Below, piece by piece: positions 27,691 through 36,686 of a DNA stretch of 64,000 bases. Both the position numbers and the translations under genes were made by a program. Under the pieces are notes generated by a model. It had not been told where the DNA came from and searched no databases. It saw only the letters and a program-made list of their open reading frames with translations. Every line of letters starts with the position of its first letter. Position 1 is the first letter of the stretch. Source of the DNA: Calothrix sp. PCC 7507 (GTDB taxonomy: Bacteria; Cyanobacteriota; Cyanobacteriia; Cyanobacteriales; Nostocaceae); the NCBI RefSeq assembly GCF_000316575.1, contig NC_019682.1, positions 5,082,001-5,146,000 on the forward strand, written 5' to 3'.

Positions 27691-27704
27691 AGTACTAATG
27701 TTCT
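27691..27704. promoter_or_regulatory. LexA box upstream of lexA
   Basis: AGTACTAATGTTCT fits every position of the cyanobacterial LexA consensus RGTACNNNDGTWCB. It lies 34 bp before the lexA start codon, so LexA probably represses its own gene. Confidence 0.8.
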
Positions 27705-27737
27705 AGGAACATTTGTTATTTATTTCCCAACAAATTT

Positions 27738-28343
27738 ATGGAACGTTTAACAGAAGCGCAACAAGAACTGTATGAATGGCTGGCGGAATACATCCGCACA
27801 CACCAGCATTCGCCTTCTATTCGGCAAATGATGCAGGCAATGAATCTGAAGTCACCAGCACCAATTCAAAGCCGTTTAGAACATTTACGCACGAAAGGAT
27901 ATATTGAATGGACTGAAGGAAAGGCGCGAACAATTCGGATTTTGCGTGCAGCAGCACCAGGTGTACCAATTTTGGGTACGATCGCTGCAGGTGGTTTAAT
28001 TGAACCTTTTACAGATGCGGTAGATCATTTAGACGTTTCTAATTTAACTTTACCTCCCCAAACCTATGCTTTGCGGGTAGCTGGCGACAGCATGATTGAA
28101 GATTTAATCGCTGATGGAGATTTAGTCTTTCTGCGCCCAGTAGCAGAACCAGAACATCTCAAAAATGGGACGATTGTCGCCGCCAGAGTTGACGGACATG
28201 GTACTACATTAAAGCGTTTTTATCGCAGTGGCGATCGCGTTACCCTCCAACCCGCCAATCGCAAATACACCCCCATCGAAGTCCCCGCCATCCAAGTGCA
28301 GGTACAGGGTTCTTTAATTGCCGTTTGGCGTGATTATAACTGA
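27738..28343 (+). CDS. lexA: LexA transcriptional repressor, 201 aa
   Basis: N-terminal winged-helix DNA-binding domain (SPSIRQMMQAMNLKSPAPIQ, then the ARTIRIL hinge). The C-terminal S24 peptidase-like domain has an Ala84-Gly85 cleavage site in GTIAAGGL, nucleophile Ser118 in VAGDSMIEDL and Lys159 in GTTLKRFY. The self-cleavage residues are therefore intact, unlike in some unicellular cyanobacteria. A matching operator lies upstream. Confidence 0.95.
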   Translation: MERLTEAQQELYEWLAEYIRTHQHSPSIRQMMQAMNLKSPAPIQSRLEHLRTKGYIEWTEGKARTIRILRAAAPGVPILGTIAAGGLIEPFTDAVDHLDVSNLTLPPQTYALRVAGDSMIEDLIADGDLVFLRPVAEPEHLKNGTIVAARVDGHGTTLKRFYRSGDRVTLQPANRKYTPIEVPAIQVQVQGSLIAVWRDYN

Positions 28344-28355
28344 ATTTGGGCATGG

Positions 28356-28432
28356 GGCATTGGGGACTGGGGATTGGGGACTGGGAAAAAACTCCTGACT
28401 CTTGACTCCTGACTCCTGACTCCTGACTAACT
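28356..28432. repeat. STRR heptamers (GGGGACT and CTCCTGA)
   Basis: Two adjacent heptamer families: GGGGATT/GGGGACT units at 28362-28390 and GACTCCT units at 28396-28430, between lexA and the helicase gene. Confidence 0.8.
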
Positions 28433-28468
28433 ACTAGGGTTCATTACCACTTTCATGATTGACATTTT

Positions 28469-29950
28469 ATGTACCTGACGCGAAATCCAGTGCAGCAACT
28501 GCCTACTTTCCAATTAAAATTGCCATTAGTAAGGGAAAGTCAAGGCAGTTATCAGACTCAGCAACCATTACCAGGATGCCCCAAAATGCCAGCATCTGTT
28601 GCATTGCGGCAGTATCAACGACAAGCTATGACTAGCTGGTTTGCTAACAATGGCAGAGGTACGCTAAAAATGGCTACTGGTAGTGGTAAGACGCTGACAG
28701 CACTGGCGATCGCTTGTGAATTATACCAGCAGATTAACTTACAAGTCTTGTTAGTGGTGTGTCCCTATCGTCATCTTGTCACCCAATGGGCGCGAGAATG
28801 TGAAAAATTTAACTTGCAACCTATTTTAGCCTTCGAGAATTTACGCAATTGGCAAAGTCAACTTTCTACCCAAATTTACAATTTGCGTTCTGGTTCTCAA
28901 AGGTTTGTCACAGTAATTACTACCAATTCCACGTTAATTGGAGACGGGTTTCAGTCGCAACTCAAATATTTTCCTGATAGAACTTTAATTATCGGTGATG
29001 AGGCACATAATTTAGGCGCACCCAAACTTGAAGAAAGCCTACCCCGCCGTGTGGGGTTGCGACTGGCTTTGTCTGCAACACCAGAAAGGTATTTTGATGA
29101 TGGTGGTACGCAATCTTTGTTTGATTATTTTGGCCCAGTCTTACAGCCAGAATTCACGCTCCAGGATGCGATCGCTCAAGGTGCTTTGGTACATTATTTG
29201 TATAATCCCATTCTGGTAGAGTTAACGGAAGTAGAGAGTATTGCTTATTTAAAATTAACTAAAAGAATTGGGCGCTCATTACTATATCGAGAACGAGAAA
29301 ATCGAGCAGCGGGAGATTTTGAAGATAATGAGGATTTGAAGCCGCTGTTAATGCAACGAGCCAGATTAATTGGTGCTGCAGAAAATAAATTACAGGCTTT
29401 GCGGGAATTAATGACATCTCGTCGCGAAACTACTCACACACTATTCTATTGCAGTGATGGTTCTCAAGAGATGGGACAACGTTCATCTCTGCGACAACTC
29501 AAAGCTGTAGCTAAAATTCTGGGTGTAGAACTAGGTTATAAAGTCAGCACCTACACCGCTCAAACCTCTTTAGTCGAGAGAGAAGTATTACGTCGTCAAT
29601 TTGAAAGTGGGAAGTTACAGGGTTTAGTGGCGATTCGCTGTTTAGATGAAGGTGTTGATATTCCCGCAATTCAAACTGCAGTGATTTTATCAAGCTCGGG
29701 TAATCCGCGTCAGTTTATTCAGCGGCGGGGGCGAGTTTTGCGTCCTCACCCTGGTAAGGAGCGCGCTACCATCTTTGATATGATCGTCTTGCCGCCAGAT
29801 TTGGATAGGAACACTCTAGAAGTTGAGCGCAATCTGTTAAAGAAGGAATTACGCCGCTTTGTGGAGTTTGCCGATTTAGCTGACAACGCCGGCGAAGCGA
29901 GAATGAAGCTGCTGGCTTTACAAAAGCGCTACGGCTTATTAGATATTTGA
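28469..29950 (+). CDS. Superfamily 2 DEAH-type helicase, 493 aa
   Basis: Two RecA-like domains: Walker A MATGSGKTLTALA at residues 68-80, motif II IIGDEAHNLG, motif III LALSATPERY, motif V GLVAIRCLDEGVDIPAIQ and motif VI RQFIQRRGRVLRP. The layout resembles the helicase part of type III restriction or XPB/UvsW-like repair enzymes, with no nuclease motif visible. It follows lexA on the same strand after 125 bp of repeats, so a DNA-repair role is a fair guess. There is no sign of damage-dependent control other than the upstream lexA box. Confidence 0.85.
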   Translation: MYLTRNPVQQLPTFQLKLPLVRESQGSYQTQQPLPGCPKMPASVALRQYQRQAMTSWFANNGRGTLKMATGSGKTLTALAIACELYQQINLQVLLVVCPYRHLVTQWARECEKFNLQPILAFENLRNWQSQLSTQIYNLRSGSQRFVTVITTNSTLIGDGFQSQLKYFPDRTLIIGDEAHNLGAPKLEESLPRRVGLRLALSATPERYFDDGGTQSLFDYFGPVLQPEFTLQDAIAQGALVHYLYNPILVELTEVESIAYLKLTKRIGRSLLYRERENRAAGDFEDNEDLKPLLMQRARLIGAAENKLQALRELMTSRRETTHTLFYCSDGSQEMGQRSSLRQLKAVAKILGVELGYKVSTYTAQTSLVEREVLRRQFESGKLQGLVAIRCLDEGVDIPAIQTAVILSSSGNPRQFIQRRGRVLRPHPGKERATIFDMIVLPPDLDRNTLEVERNLLKKELRRFVEFADLADNAGEARMKLLALQKRYGLLDI

Positions 29951-30254
29951 TGGGCGATCGCTCAATTATTGCTTTTTATAAAAATTTTTTTGTTATGGTG
30001 AAAAGGTGGGTACACTGTATGAAATAATAATTGAAGCTGATCATAATGGGATGTAGCCCGCGATAAAAATTTTAGCGCATCCCCATTATATAGCTTTTCA
30101 TTAGAATAGCAGATAATTTCTGCAAAAGAAAGCATTTTTGTGAAAAAATAGGCAGAAAATAAAGATAAAAGTGACAGTGAGTTCACGGATGCGATCGCCA
30201 CAGTCAGGATGGTTAAAATTAGAGGGCAAACCTCTGTAAAATTGCACAACCGAG

Positions 30255-30428
30255 ATGTCACAAGAGGCAAATATCGATGATGTTCAAGAACCAATTACCA
30301 GTGCTTCGCCGGAAGTGCGGCAAATTGTAGAGCGGGTATGGCATTTAGAAAAAAGCAGATTGGATAAAAAAATTAACAGTCATATTAATGATGACATTTT
30401 GGCAATTGTCAAGGAAGCGGTGCGATGA
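30255..30428 (+). CDS. Small charged protein, 57 aa, ending at the element boundary
   Basis: MSQEANIDDVQEPITSASPE, then an acidic/basic helix (IVERVWHLEKSRLDKKI) and DDILAIVKEAV. The stop TGA is part of the ATGA where the integrative element begins. Placing it next to the DndD-like ATPase gene (starting ATGA at 46463) would make the two overlap by ATGA, as coupled genes do. No known domain is recognised; the frame may be complete or may have lost its original 3' end. Confidence 0.5.
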   Translation: MSQEANIDDVQEPITSASPEVRQIVERVWHLEKSRLDKKINSHINDDILAIVKEAVR

Positions 30429-30659
30429 ATCCCCAGAGGAGTCTACCTGTGTGAAGTCGATGTAATATTCTGCTCCTGATGCAAAAAATGTCGCCGCGTT
30501 GGGGTTGTTAATGTACATTTCGAGGTTGCCACTTGGGGTTGCTTGCCAAAATGATTTATTTTCTTTGCTGTCGGTGTGGACAGGGCGCATCTTAACGGTA
30601 TTGCCACCGCAAGGATGATTGGTTACGCTTTCTACTAAGAATTTAGCTCTGACTGACAC
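30345..30659 (-). CDS. Phage-type protein ending at the element edge, 104 aa as read
   Basis: GTG start. VRAKFLVESVTNHPCGGNTV, ENKSFWQATPSGNLEMYINN and ASGAEYYIDFTQ follow a pattern I recall in small phage proteins that end shortly after the YYxDFT motif. The family-like part ends near residue 77, that is at the element boundary (30428); the remaining 27 residues are antisense chromosome and probably do not belong. Last gene of the leftward structural operon. Function unknown. Confidence 0.65.
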   Translation of the reverse strand: MSVRAKFLVESVTNHPCGGNTVKMRPVHTDSKENKSFWQATPSGNLEMYINNPNAATFFASGAEYYIDFTQVDSSGDSSHRFLDNCQNVIINMTVNFFIQSAFF

Positions 30660-30660
30660 A

Positions 30661-30849
30661 ATGAATCTCCAAAAATTGATTGATGAACTAGAAAGTTTTA
30701 GTAAATACTTGCTATCGCTACCAGGGACTGTTATAGCCTATTCCGATGATCTGTACGGTTATCCTTGGGGAAGAATAAGATTAATAGGCATATTATGTAT
30801 GGGTTTCAGCTTTTATCTAACAGTTTTAAGCCTTGTTCTCCTGGGCTGA
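30661..30849 (+). CDS. Possible small membrane protein, 62 aa
   Basis: A charged N-terminal half (MNLQKLIDELESFSKYLL) and one hydrophobic C-terminal segment (GILCMGFSFYLTVLSLVLL). It lies on the opposite strand to the operon, in the only gap (200 bp) between its last two genes. No clear ribosome site. Could be real (a small holin-like or regulatory membrane protein) or chance. Confidence 0.3.
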   Translation: MNLQKLIDELESFSKYLLSLPGTVIAYSDDLYGYPWGRIRLIGILCMGFSFYLTVLSLVLLG

Positions 30850-30860
30850 ATAGCAATGAG

Positions 30861-31226
30861 TTAGAACTGGTCATCGTGGATCTCAAAGCCTGATTGCCTG
30901 TAAAGATGTGCGCCAATCTGCTTAATCCAGTTGGCTAATCGATTGAATTTATGCTCAATTGCCTTATCAATAGAGTTAAATCGATACTCAGCAAATATTT
31001 TCTTTTCAGAATACTCAGTTAAGTGAACATCTAATTTTTTCTCTGTTGTATACAATTTATCAGTCAAAGTATCTTTCAAATTATCAATGGCTGTTAGCAA
31101 GTGATTCTCAGATTTTGATATTTTGGCATTAATATTTGCTTCAATTTGAGATAGACGATAAATAGCTCCAGTCAAAGTAAGCAATCCCAGAATAATAGTG
31201 AGAGCATTATTAATATCAATTTTCAC
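30861..31226 (-). CDS. Membrane-anchored coiled-coil protein, 121 aa
   Basis: The GTG at 31224-31226 overlaps the stop of the upstream gene (GTGA) and has GGGGAG before it, so I prefer it to an upstream ATG. One membrane segment (ALTIILGLLTLTGAIY) is followed by about 90 residues of heptad-rich coiled coil (IEANINAKISKSENHLLTAI...). Topology resembles small phage lysis or tail-associated proteins, but nothing specific is recognised. Confidence 0.65.
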   Translation of the reverse strand: MKIDINNALTIILGLLTLTGAIYRLSQIEANINAKISKSENHLLTAIDNLKDTLTDKLYTTEKKLDVHLTEYSEKKIFAEYRFNSIDKAIEHKFNRLANWIKQIGAHLYRQSGFEIHDDQF

Positions 31227-31843
31227 AATTTTAATATCTCCCCATAAACGTATTCCAGCCACATAGAATCGCTGGACATTGATGGCTGAACGTGGAAACT
31301 TAACGTTTGATTTTGAGTAAAGTTAAACGTAAATTCTTGGATTGAATTGGTATAACGAGAATAAGCGTTAATGTCGTTGGGTATAGTTATTTGAGAATTT
31401 GAGCTACGCAACAATAAGCTTCTTTGGTAAAGAACGGAAGTGTATCCAGAGATCTGTGAACTACTGCTAAAAATATCTGTGCCAGCAATCCGACACCGAA
31501 AAGTTTTAGTATTGGTGTTATTGCTCATTCCCAGTAGTGCCGTGATTTTCAACACACTGTTAGCTGTTAGAGTATTAGCTGGAATAGTGTAACTATACAG
31601 TTGCGTGAGAGCAGTCGTGCCCGTACAGTTTATTTTTGTAGGATGAAAAAACAGAAAATCTGATAATTGCACTCGCTCCAACTTGGGCATAATAGCCGCA
31701 AAACTGGTGTCAGGAGGAGTGTACCAATTGCTTTTACCTGTGAGATGTTTTATCTGATAAGCAAGCGACTTCACTATTTGAATAAGATTGAGTGTGGCAT
31801 CTGAAGATGCTGGATTTTCGTTATCATCAATGATGACGGGCAT
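31223..31843 (-). CDS. Phage-structure-like protein, 206 aa
   Basis: Ser/Thr/Asn-rich beta-type protein without signal peptide (for example TGTTALTQLYSYTIPANTLT, then FRCRIAGTDIFSSSSQ, then EFTFNFTQNQTLSFHVQPS). This resembles the receptor-binding or decoration domains of phage tails, as does the 194-aa product at 37617, with which it shares the style IPANTLTANSVLKI / LNTSTFTLPSGKYYL. The start abuts the previous stop (TAAATG) with GGGGGA upstream. Confidence 0.6.
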   Translation of the reverse strand: MPVIIDDNENPASSDATLNLIQIVKSLAYQIKHLTGKSNWYTPPDTSFAAIMPKLERVQLSDFLFFHPTKINCTGTTALTQLYSYTIPANTLTANSVLKITALLGMSNNTNTKTFRCRIAGTDIFSSSSQISGYTSVLYQRSLLLRSSNSQITIPNDINAYSRYTNSIQEFTFNFTQNQTLSFHVQPSMSSDSMWLEYVYGEILKL

Positions 31844-32296
31844 TTATCCCCCAATTAGTTCATTAAGAGCATCAATCTTGGATTCAATTGTTGTCGTGTC
31901 TGTACCTTCATACTGATAAATTGCAATATTGGCACTGATAAACCATTTGGGAACTTGAATCGATACGAAATAATTAATATTTAAATCGTTAAAAACTATC
32001 AAGTTAAATTTTCCCAGAAACAGTCTTTCACGTTCACCCGTAAAGCTTGCACCCAGTCCAGTTGTTAAGCTGCGGCTGAGGTATCCTGCATACTTCCAGA
32101 TTTTGCCTAGAGGAACAGTAGTAGTTATAGATACCGCAATAATCGGTTTATCAAAAACTACTGGTACATGAATTTCGGTTATCTTTTCATAAATTGGATT
32201 TCCTGCTGCATCGTTCAAAAAACTTACAGCCGGGAAAGAATCACTATATTGCAAAGCCCAATTACTTTCTATTCCTAGCTGCAAGTTGCGTGCCAT
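31844..32296 (-). CDS. Operon protein of unknown function, 150 aa
   Basis: Beta-rich soluble protein (EIHVPVVFDKPIIAVSITTT, VPKWFISANIAIYQYEG) without catalytic motifs. Starts one base after the upstream stop. Composition fits a virion or baseplate component; the family is not recognised. Confidence 0.6.
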   Translation of the reverse strand: MARNLQLGIESNWALQYSDSFPAVSFLNDAAGNPIYEKITEIHVPVVFDKPIIAVSITTTVPLGKIWKYAGYLSRSLTTGLGASFTGERERLFLGKFNLIVFNDLNINYFVSIQVPKWFISANIAIYQYEGTDTTTIESKIDALNELIGG

Positions 32297-32297
32297 A

Positions 32298-32561
32298 TCA
32301 AGCGTGAGAAATTACAAAATCAACGTGATCGGCAAATTCATCTACAATTTCAAACGGATTAGGAATACCGTAATGCTCCAGCTTGTCGAGGTACTCAACC
32401 GTGTCAATTTTCCCGGTTAGCCAATCTCTACCCGCTTGGTTGATGGCAAGCATTCCCTGAAATTCAGAGTCAGAGCAGTTGCCATCAATATCAACGGATA
32501 GCAAATCCAACGGATCATCTGGAGTCCAAATAATGCCAGTTCGTTCTGCTATCTTGCTCAT
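32298..32561 (-). CDS. Small acidic protein, 87 aa
   Basis: Acidic (DDPLDLLSVDIDGNCSDSEF; EFADHVDFVISHA), soluble, no known motif. Its ATG shares a base with the upstream stop (TAATG), so translation is coupled to the 193-aa gene. The phrase NQAGRDWLTGKIDTVEYLDKL resembles the short helical chaperone-like proteins found next to phage structural genes; this is inference. Confidence 0.6.
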   Translation of the reverse strand: MSKIAERTGIIWTPDDPLDLLSVDIDGNCSDSEFQGMLAINQAGRDWLTGKIDTVEYLDKLEHYGIPNPFEIVDEFADHVDFVISHA

Positions 32562-33142
32562 TAACCTTCAGGGGTGAATCTACCCCGGTTTTTACCGCCA
32601 TTTCCTTCAAGGAAGGTTGTCAAAGCTGATTGACCTGCTATAGCTAAAACAGCTGCATCATACTCTTGACCACCAGCATTCTGTCCAAAAACACTGGTGA
32701 CAGAATCAACATCTGGTTTATTGTAGGCGGCGCCAGTAATGCGACTATTTTTCTTGGTAGTTCCAGGTACAACAGAAGTGAGCGTTAGCTTGGCAAACTT
32801 AAATTTACTTGCTTTGATCAGAATTGGCGTTGTCAATGCTGCAAATTCGGTAGCAGTTGTAGTGTAATTAGCAAGCAGACCGAGAAGCACAGTAGCAACC
32901 CCAGACCCTTGTCCGGTTTGTCCACCTTTGATTAACCGAGCAGGAAGATAAACTTTAGTGGTGCCGGCAGTGCCAAAGGGAGAAATATAACCAGCCTCTT
33001 TTTCTGTTTTCACCCGCTTAGTTTCGTCGGTGATAGCTGCATACTTTGCTTGTCGTTCTGCGGGAGTAGCTTCTAACCACTCTTTGTATTTGTCATACCG
33101 AGCCTTCTGTGCTGGGTAGCGTTGCAGGTCTCTAAACCCCAT
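32561..33142 (-). CDS. Candidate structural protein, 193 aa
   Basis: Begins with a basic helical arm (LQRYPAQKARYDKYKEWLEA) followed by a Gly/Thr/Ala-rich beta-type body (PARLIKGGQTGQGSGVATVL; LTLTSVVPGTTKKNSRITGA) and the tail GNGGKNRGRF. The basic arm plus compact body is reminiscent of a capsid-like or nucleic-acid-packaging protein, but I recognise no HK97 or jelly-roll signature. It is the first gene after a 130-bp gap, so it may have its own promoter and be highly expressed. Confidence 0.6.
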   Translation of the reverse strand: MGFRDLQRYPAQKARYDKYKEWLEATPAERQAKYAAITDETKRVKTEKEAGYISPFGTAGTTKVYLPARLIKGGQTGQGSGVATVLLGLLANYTTTATEFAALTTPILIKASKFKFAKLTLTSVVPGTTKKNSRITGAAYNKPDVDSVTSVFGQNAGGQEYDAAVLAIAGQSALTTFLEGNGGKNRGRFTPEG

Positions 33143-33272
33143 AATTTTTATTGGTGATAGTTACAGTTTTCACCAACTCTAACCCTTGAAAATCCTTAGA
33201 ATTTTGCACTGAAACCTAATAGGTTTTTACCTTTATTTTCTGCCGTTGTTTCCCGTTGACACTCATTGAATC

Positions 33273-34118
33273 TCAGGGATATTTCACTAATGACTGATTT
33301 CTGAGTGTTGTATCTATCAAAAATACAGGTGGTACAAGATTACCTAAAGAGACGTAAGCACTCCTGAATCTGAGAACTGCCACAGGTCGATACCGTCGAT
33401 TTTGTACCTGTTTCCCCAAAATTGTGACTTTCCCGGCTGTTGCCGTTGTAGTGCTGGGTTTATCTGGGTCATTGAGTAAAACCCTGTCTGAGTGAAACGG
33501 TACATCAATTACGTTACAAATTTTTTCATAAATTTCTACTCCGTCAGCTTTGGAGTTCACAAGTATATAATTACCTCTGGGAAAACCGTTATCAGGGTCA
33601 GTGTAACTTGCGCTTTTATTGCCGCAAGTATAAGTTATTCCCCTCCCACCTGATAAAAAAGTAGTTTTAATTTCGTTAGCTATTTCTGTCATTTCTGCTT
33701 TGGTAATAGCTGGCTTGACGTTGCCAGAAGCACAAGAAAATTTCATCAATCTGACAGATTTTTCATGCTGTATGGGAGATTCTTCCTCTGGAGATGCTGA
33801 TGCATCCTGAGAGAAGACAAAAAATAGCTGTGGATGCCCGGCTACTGGCGGTGCAGTATCAAATTTCGAGCCATAAACTACGGCTAAATTTTTTCTACTG
33901 TAACCAATTACATTAAAAAACAGATTATGACGCATATTCATCATTGCGTCGTTGTCATTGTCGCCAATCCGACAAGCTAATTTTAAAGATGCACGTGGTG
34001 AAGATAGATCACCGTTGCCATCAACATCTCTAAAATATCTGTCTACACGTCTGTTGAATTCAGTTTTATAAGTCTGCTGGAGATGTTCAAAAGGATTAAA
34101 ATCATCTGGTACAGGCAT
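33273..34118 (-). CDS. Operon protein of unknown function, 281 aa
   Basis: Soluble mixed alpha/beta protein: NPFEHLQQTYKTEFNRRVDR, AVVYGSKFDTAPPVAGHPQL, SGGRGITYTCGNKSASYTDP, VAVLRFRSAYVSLGNLVPP. No membrane segment, no catalytic pattern I know. Start two bases after the preceding stop with AGAGGAT upstream. Position next to the 854-aa protein suggests a structural partner. Confidence 0.6.
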   Translation of the reverse strand: MPVPDDFNPFEHLQQTYKTEFNRRVDRYFRDVDGNGDLSSPRASLKLACRIGDNDNDAMMNMRHNLFFNVIGYSRKNLAVVYGSKFDTAPPVAGHPQLFFVFSQDASASPEEESPIQHEKSVRLMKFSCASGNVKPAITKAEMTEIANEIKTTFLSGGRGITYTCGNKSASYTDPDNGFPRGNYILVNSKADGVEIYEKICNVIDVPFHSDRVLLNDPDKPSTTTATAGKVTILGKQVQNRRYRPVAVLRFRSAYVSLGNLVPPVFLIDTTLRNQSLVKYP

Positions 34119-34120
34119 CT

Positions 34121-36685
34121 TTAATCCTCTCCATCAAATAAATCTGAGAAGTCAAATGGATTAGGCTGAGAATTGGTTTTACCTTGAGATTCTTTAGCTT
34201 TTAATTCATCAGGCTCTGGAATAGGTGTAGCTTTGTTTTGTACTTTGTCATCTTCTTTTACAGCTTTTAAAAATTCGGTTGAAGCTGTTGTTAGTTCAGT
34301 AGTGGCATTTATCACGTCTAATGGTGCTTGTGTCACCATCTGGATGGTTGACGCTCCATTTTGCAAGCCTTCTAGAAACTGACTGACACGATTAAACTTA
34401 GGCTGCGGATTCATCCAGCCATAGGCGTTTTCTAAAATTACGCCACCCTTCTTTAAAGCATTTCCTATCTTTCCTGTATGAGAGGCTATTAATTCAGAAG
34501 CTTGTAGGATAGTTTGGGATAAGTTTAAGAAACTATTTAAAACGTTGGTAGTGGCTTGGTAAATTCTATTAGCTTTAGCCCAAGTCTCACTTAAGGAAGT
34601 ATAATTTTCTGCACCAATTGCACTTTTAATAAGGTTCTCAATGCTGGAATTTAAAACACTACCAATGTCAAAAGCATTGCCTTCACTATCTTTAATGCCT
34701 ACAAGCGTCAATACATTGCTTAAAACTTGTCCCAACGTTGCACCGATATCTCGGCTCAACATTGCTCCATTGTGAATCGTTGCAAACAGAGTTAGATACC
34801 CAACTGCGGTATTTATCATCGACCAACTGCTAAACCGTCCCAGGAAGCCTGATAGCCCACCCGGAACCTGAGCGCCTAATCTAGCTAAAACCGATTCAAG
34901 CATCCCTATTTGGACAGCGTTCGCACTGGCATTTACACCACCAAGAACATTTCCTAAATTGTTTGTTGCATTGTTGGTATTGGCATTAATAGTGTTAGCT
35001 AAATCCTGATTAGCTTTTTTACCACATCCATTCTGTAAGCTTCTACAATTTCCCGCCTGAACAGCGTTATTTATTTGCTCAGGTGTAGGGATAGATGGTT
35101 TGATGGCTTGCGCTACTAATACAGGTATAAGTCCTAGCTTTGCTAACGTCAGATCTAATTTTGGGATTGCTTCCTCATTCACTTTTTCTTGTTCCTTTAC
35201 TTTAGTTTTCAAAGTATCAAGGTCTGTTTGCTGTCTTGTTAACTGTGTTTTAGTCGTGTTGATATCATTTTTTAAACTTGTAATTTCTGGATTAAAACCA
35301 GTACCTTTTATTTTTGCTTCCTGTAGCGCAGCATTAGCTGTATTTTGTGCTTGATTTACCCCATTTGCTACAGCAGCAAATCCAGTTCCCAAGGCTGATA
35401 TTTGATTATCTCTTTTTTGGTTGTCTGCGTTTAGTTGACGGGCAATGTCTGTGCTTGAAAAATCAGCATAGGTCACTGTGGCGGGTGTAACTGTGGCGGG
35501 TGTAACTGTCACACCTCCAGTGTCTGCAATAGTTACGATTGCAGGTGTAATCGTTGCAGGAGTCACCGTAACACCCCATTTTTTGGTAGAAGCAATCACT
35601 GGATTAACGCTAGCTTCAAGTATTTTCTTAGTAGAGTCTTGAACTGCTTTAATCCCGGTTGTTATGGCTACTGGTAACTGTTTAACAACTTTATTTACAT
35701 TATCAATAGCCTTGCTTTGTATAGATATAGTTTGATTAGCTTTATCTATTTCCTTATTTGCTTTATCTAGTGATTTTTGAATTGTGCTTACAGTAGCTTC
35801 AAGTCTTTGCTGAAAATTGTTTCCTGCTGTGGTGAAGTATTTTGCAATATCAGCATTTATTTTTGATATTTTATCCTCTACTATCTTCCTTCCTTGTCTA
35901 ATTTCATAGGTATTATCGTTTACTTTTTTCTCTAGTATTTGTCTTCCTACTCTAGCCTCATACAATGCATCGTTAGCATTTTTGTTAGCTCGTTGCGTGT
36001 TTTGATTAATGCTAAAAAAATCTTTAGCAATCCTACTATTACTATCATTATTTATCTTGATAGCTTTTTCTACTTTCTGAATCTTGGCATCTAATGCTTT
36101 GTTGCTTTGAAATGCCTTTTTTATTAGCCTCAGTTGTATATCAAATTCCTTGCCTGCTGTTTCAAATTGCCTTACTGTCTGCTCACTAAGTTCTTTAGTA
36201 AGCTGTAGTGATGCGACTCCTAAAACTACGCCCAAACCAGCAAGTATCCCTGGTACAAACTTAGCAAGCTTTCCTATTTTTCCTGCTTTCTGTATATCAC
36301 TACCAGTACCTGGTACATCTTTTAGTAATGCATCTTGTACTTTTTTCAGTGTGGTAGTGGTTTTCTTTGCCTCATCAGCAACTTTTTTAGTGATTTGCCC
36401 CACTTCCTTTGCTGTTTGAGCCGCCGCTTTAGTAGTGCGTATCGCCTTCCCTGCTTGCTGCACAAATCTACGACTAGGGGAAGAAATAACAGCCTTGCGG
36501 ACTTGAGAAGTATTTGTGATGTATCCTTTGAGATTTAATCGTTGTACTTGTCTGGCTCCTTTAAGGCGCGTAAATGTTCCTTTGGGGTCGCTCATATAAC
36601 TTTCCCAATTGAATGTAGAGGGAAGGCTATTAGGTATTTTTGGAGTAGGTAATTCAGGTAAAGCAGCACCATTCCAGGTTGGCAT
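34121..36685 (-). CDS. Long coiled-coil, tape-measure-like protein, 854 aa
   Basis: The largest product of the operon. Order: short N-terminal motif (TWNGAALPELPTPKIP), a basic helical stretch, a Gly/Val-rich hydrophobic segment (FVPGILAGLGVVLGVASLQL, about residue 150), about 200 residues of coiled coil, a Thr/Val repeat (VTVTPATVTPATVT and variants, residues about 370-405), more coiled coil, then a hydrophobic Leu/Ala region around 600-680 (SMINTAVGYLTLFATIHNGA) and an acidic tail. This mixture is what phage tape-measure or membrane-penetrating proteins look like, but homology is not established. GGAG precedes the ATG. Confidence 0.65.
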   Translation of the reverse strand: MPTWNGAALPELPTPKIPNSLPSTFNWESYMSDPKGTFTRLKGARQVQRLNLKGYITNTSQVRKAVISSPSRRFVQQAGKAIRTTKAAAQTAKEVGQITKKVADEAKKTTTTLKKVQDALLKDVPGTGSDIQKAGKIGKLAKFVPGILAGLGVVLGVASLQLTKELSEQTVRQFETAGKEFDIQLRLIKKAFQSNKALDAKIQKVEKAIKINNDSNSRIAKDFFSINQNTQRANKNANDALYEARVGRQILEKKVNDNTYEIRQGRKIVEDKISKINADIAKYFTTAGNNFQQRLEATVSTIQKSLDKANKEIDKANQTISIQSKAIDNVNKVVKQLPVAITTGIKAVQDSTKKILEASVNPVIASTKKWGVTVTPATITPAIVTIADTGGVTVTPATVTPATVTYADFSSTDIARQLNADNQKRDNQISALGTGFAAVANGVNQAQNTANAALQEAKIKGTGFNPEITSLKNDINTTKTQLTRQQTDLDTLKTKVKEQEKVNEEAIPKLDLTLAKLGLIPVLVAQAIKPSIPTPEQINNAVQAGNCRSLQNGCGKKANQDLANTINANTNNATNNLGNVLGGVNASANAVQIGMLESVLARLGAQVPGGLSGFLGRFSSWSMINTAVGYLTLFATIHNGAMLSRDIGATLGQVLSNVLTLVGIKDSEGNAFDIGSVLNSSIENLIKSAIGAENYTSLSETWAKANRIYQATTNVLNSFLNLSQTILQASELIASHTGKIGNALKKGGVILENAYGWMNPQPKFNRVSQFLEGLQNGASTIQMVTQAPLDVINATTELTTASTEFLKAVKEDDKVQNKATPIPEPDELKAKESQGKTNSQPNPFDFSDLFDGED

Positions 36686-36686
36686 T

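Noticed and set aside
29962-30294. 110-codon leftward frame between the helicase and the element
   Set aside because: Antisense to the 57-aa gene, no ribosome site, no protein-like composition.
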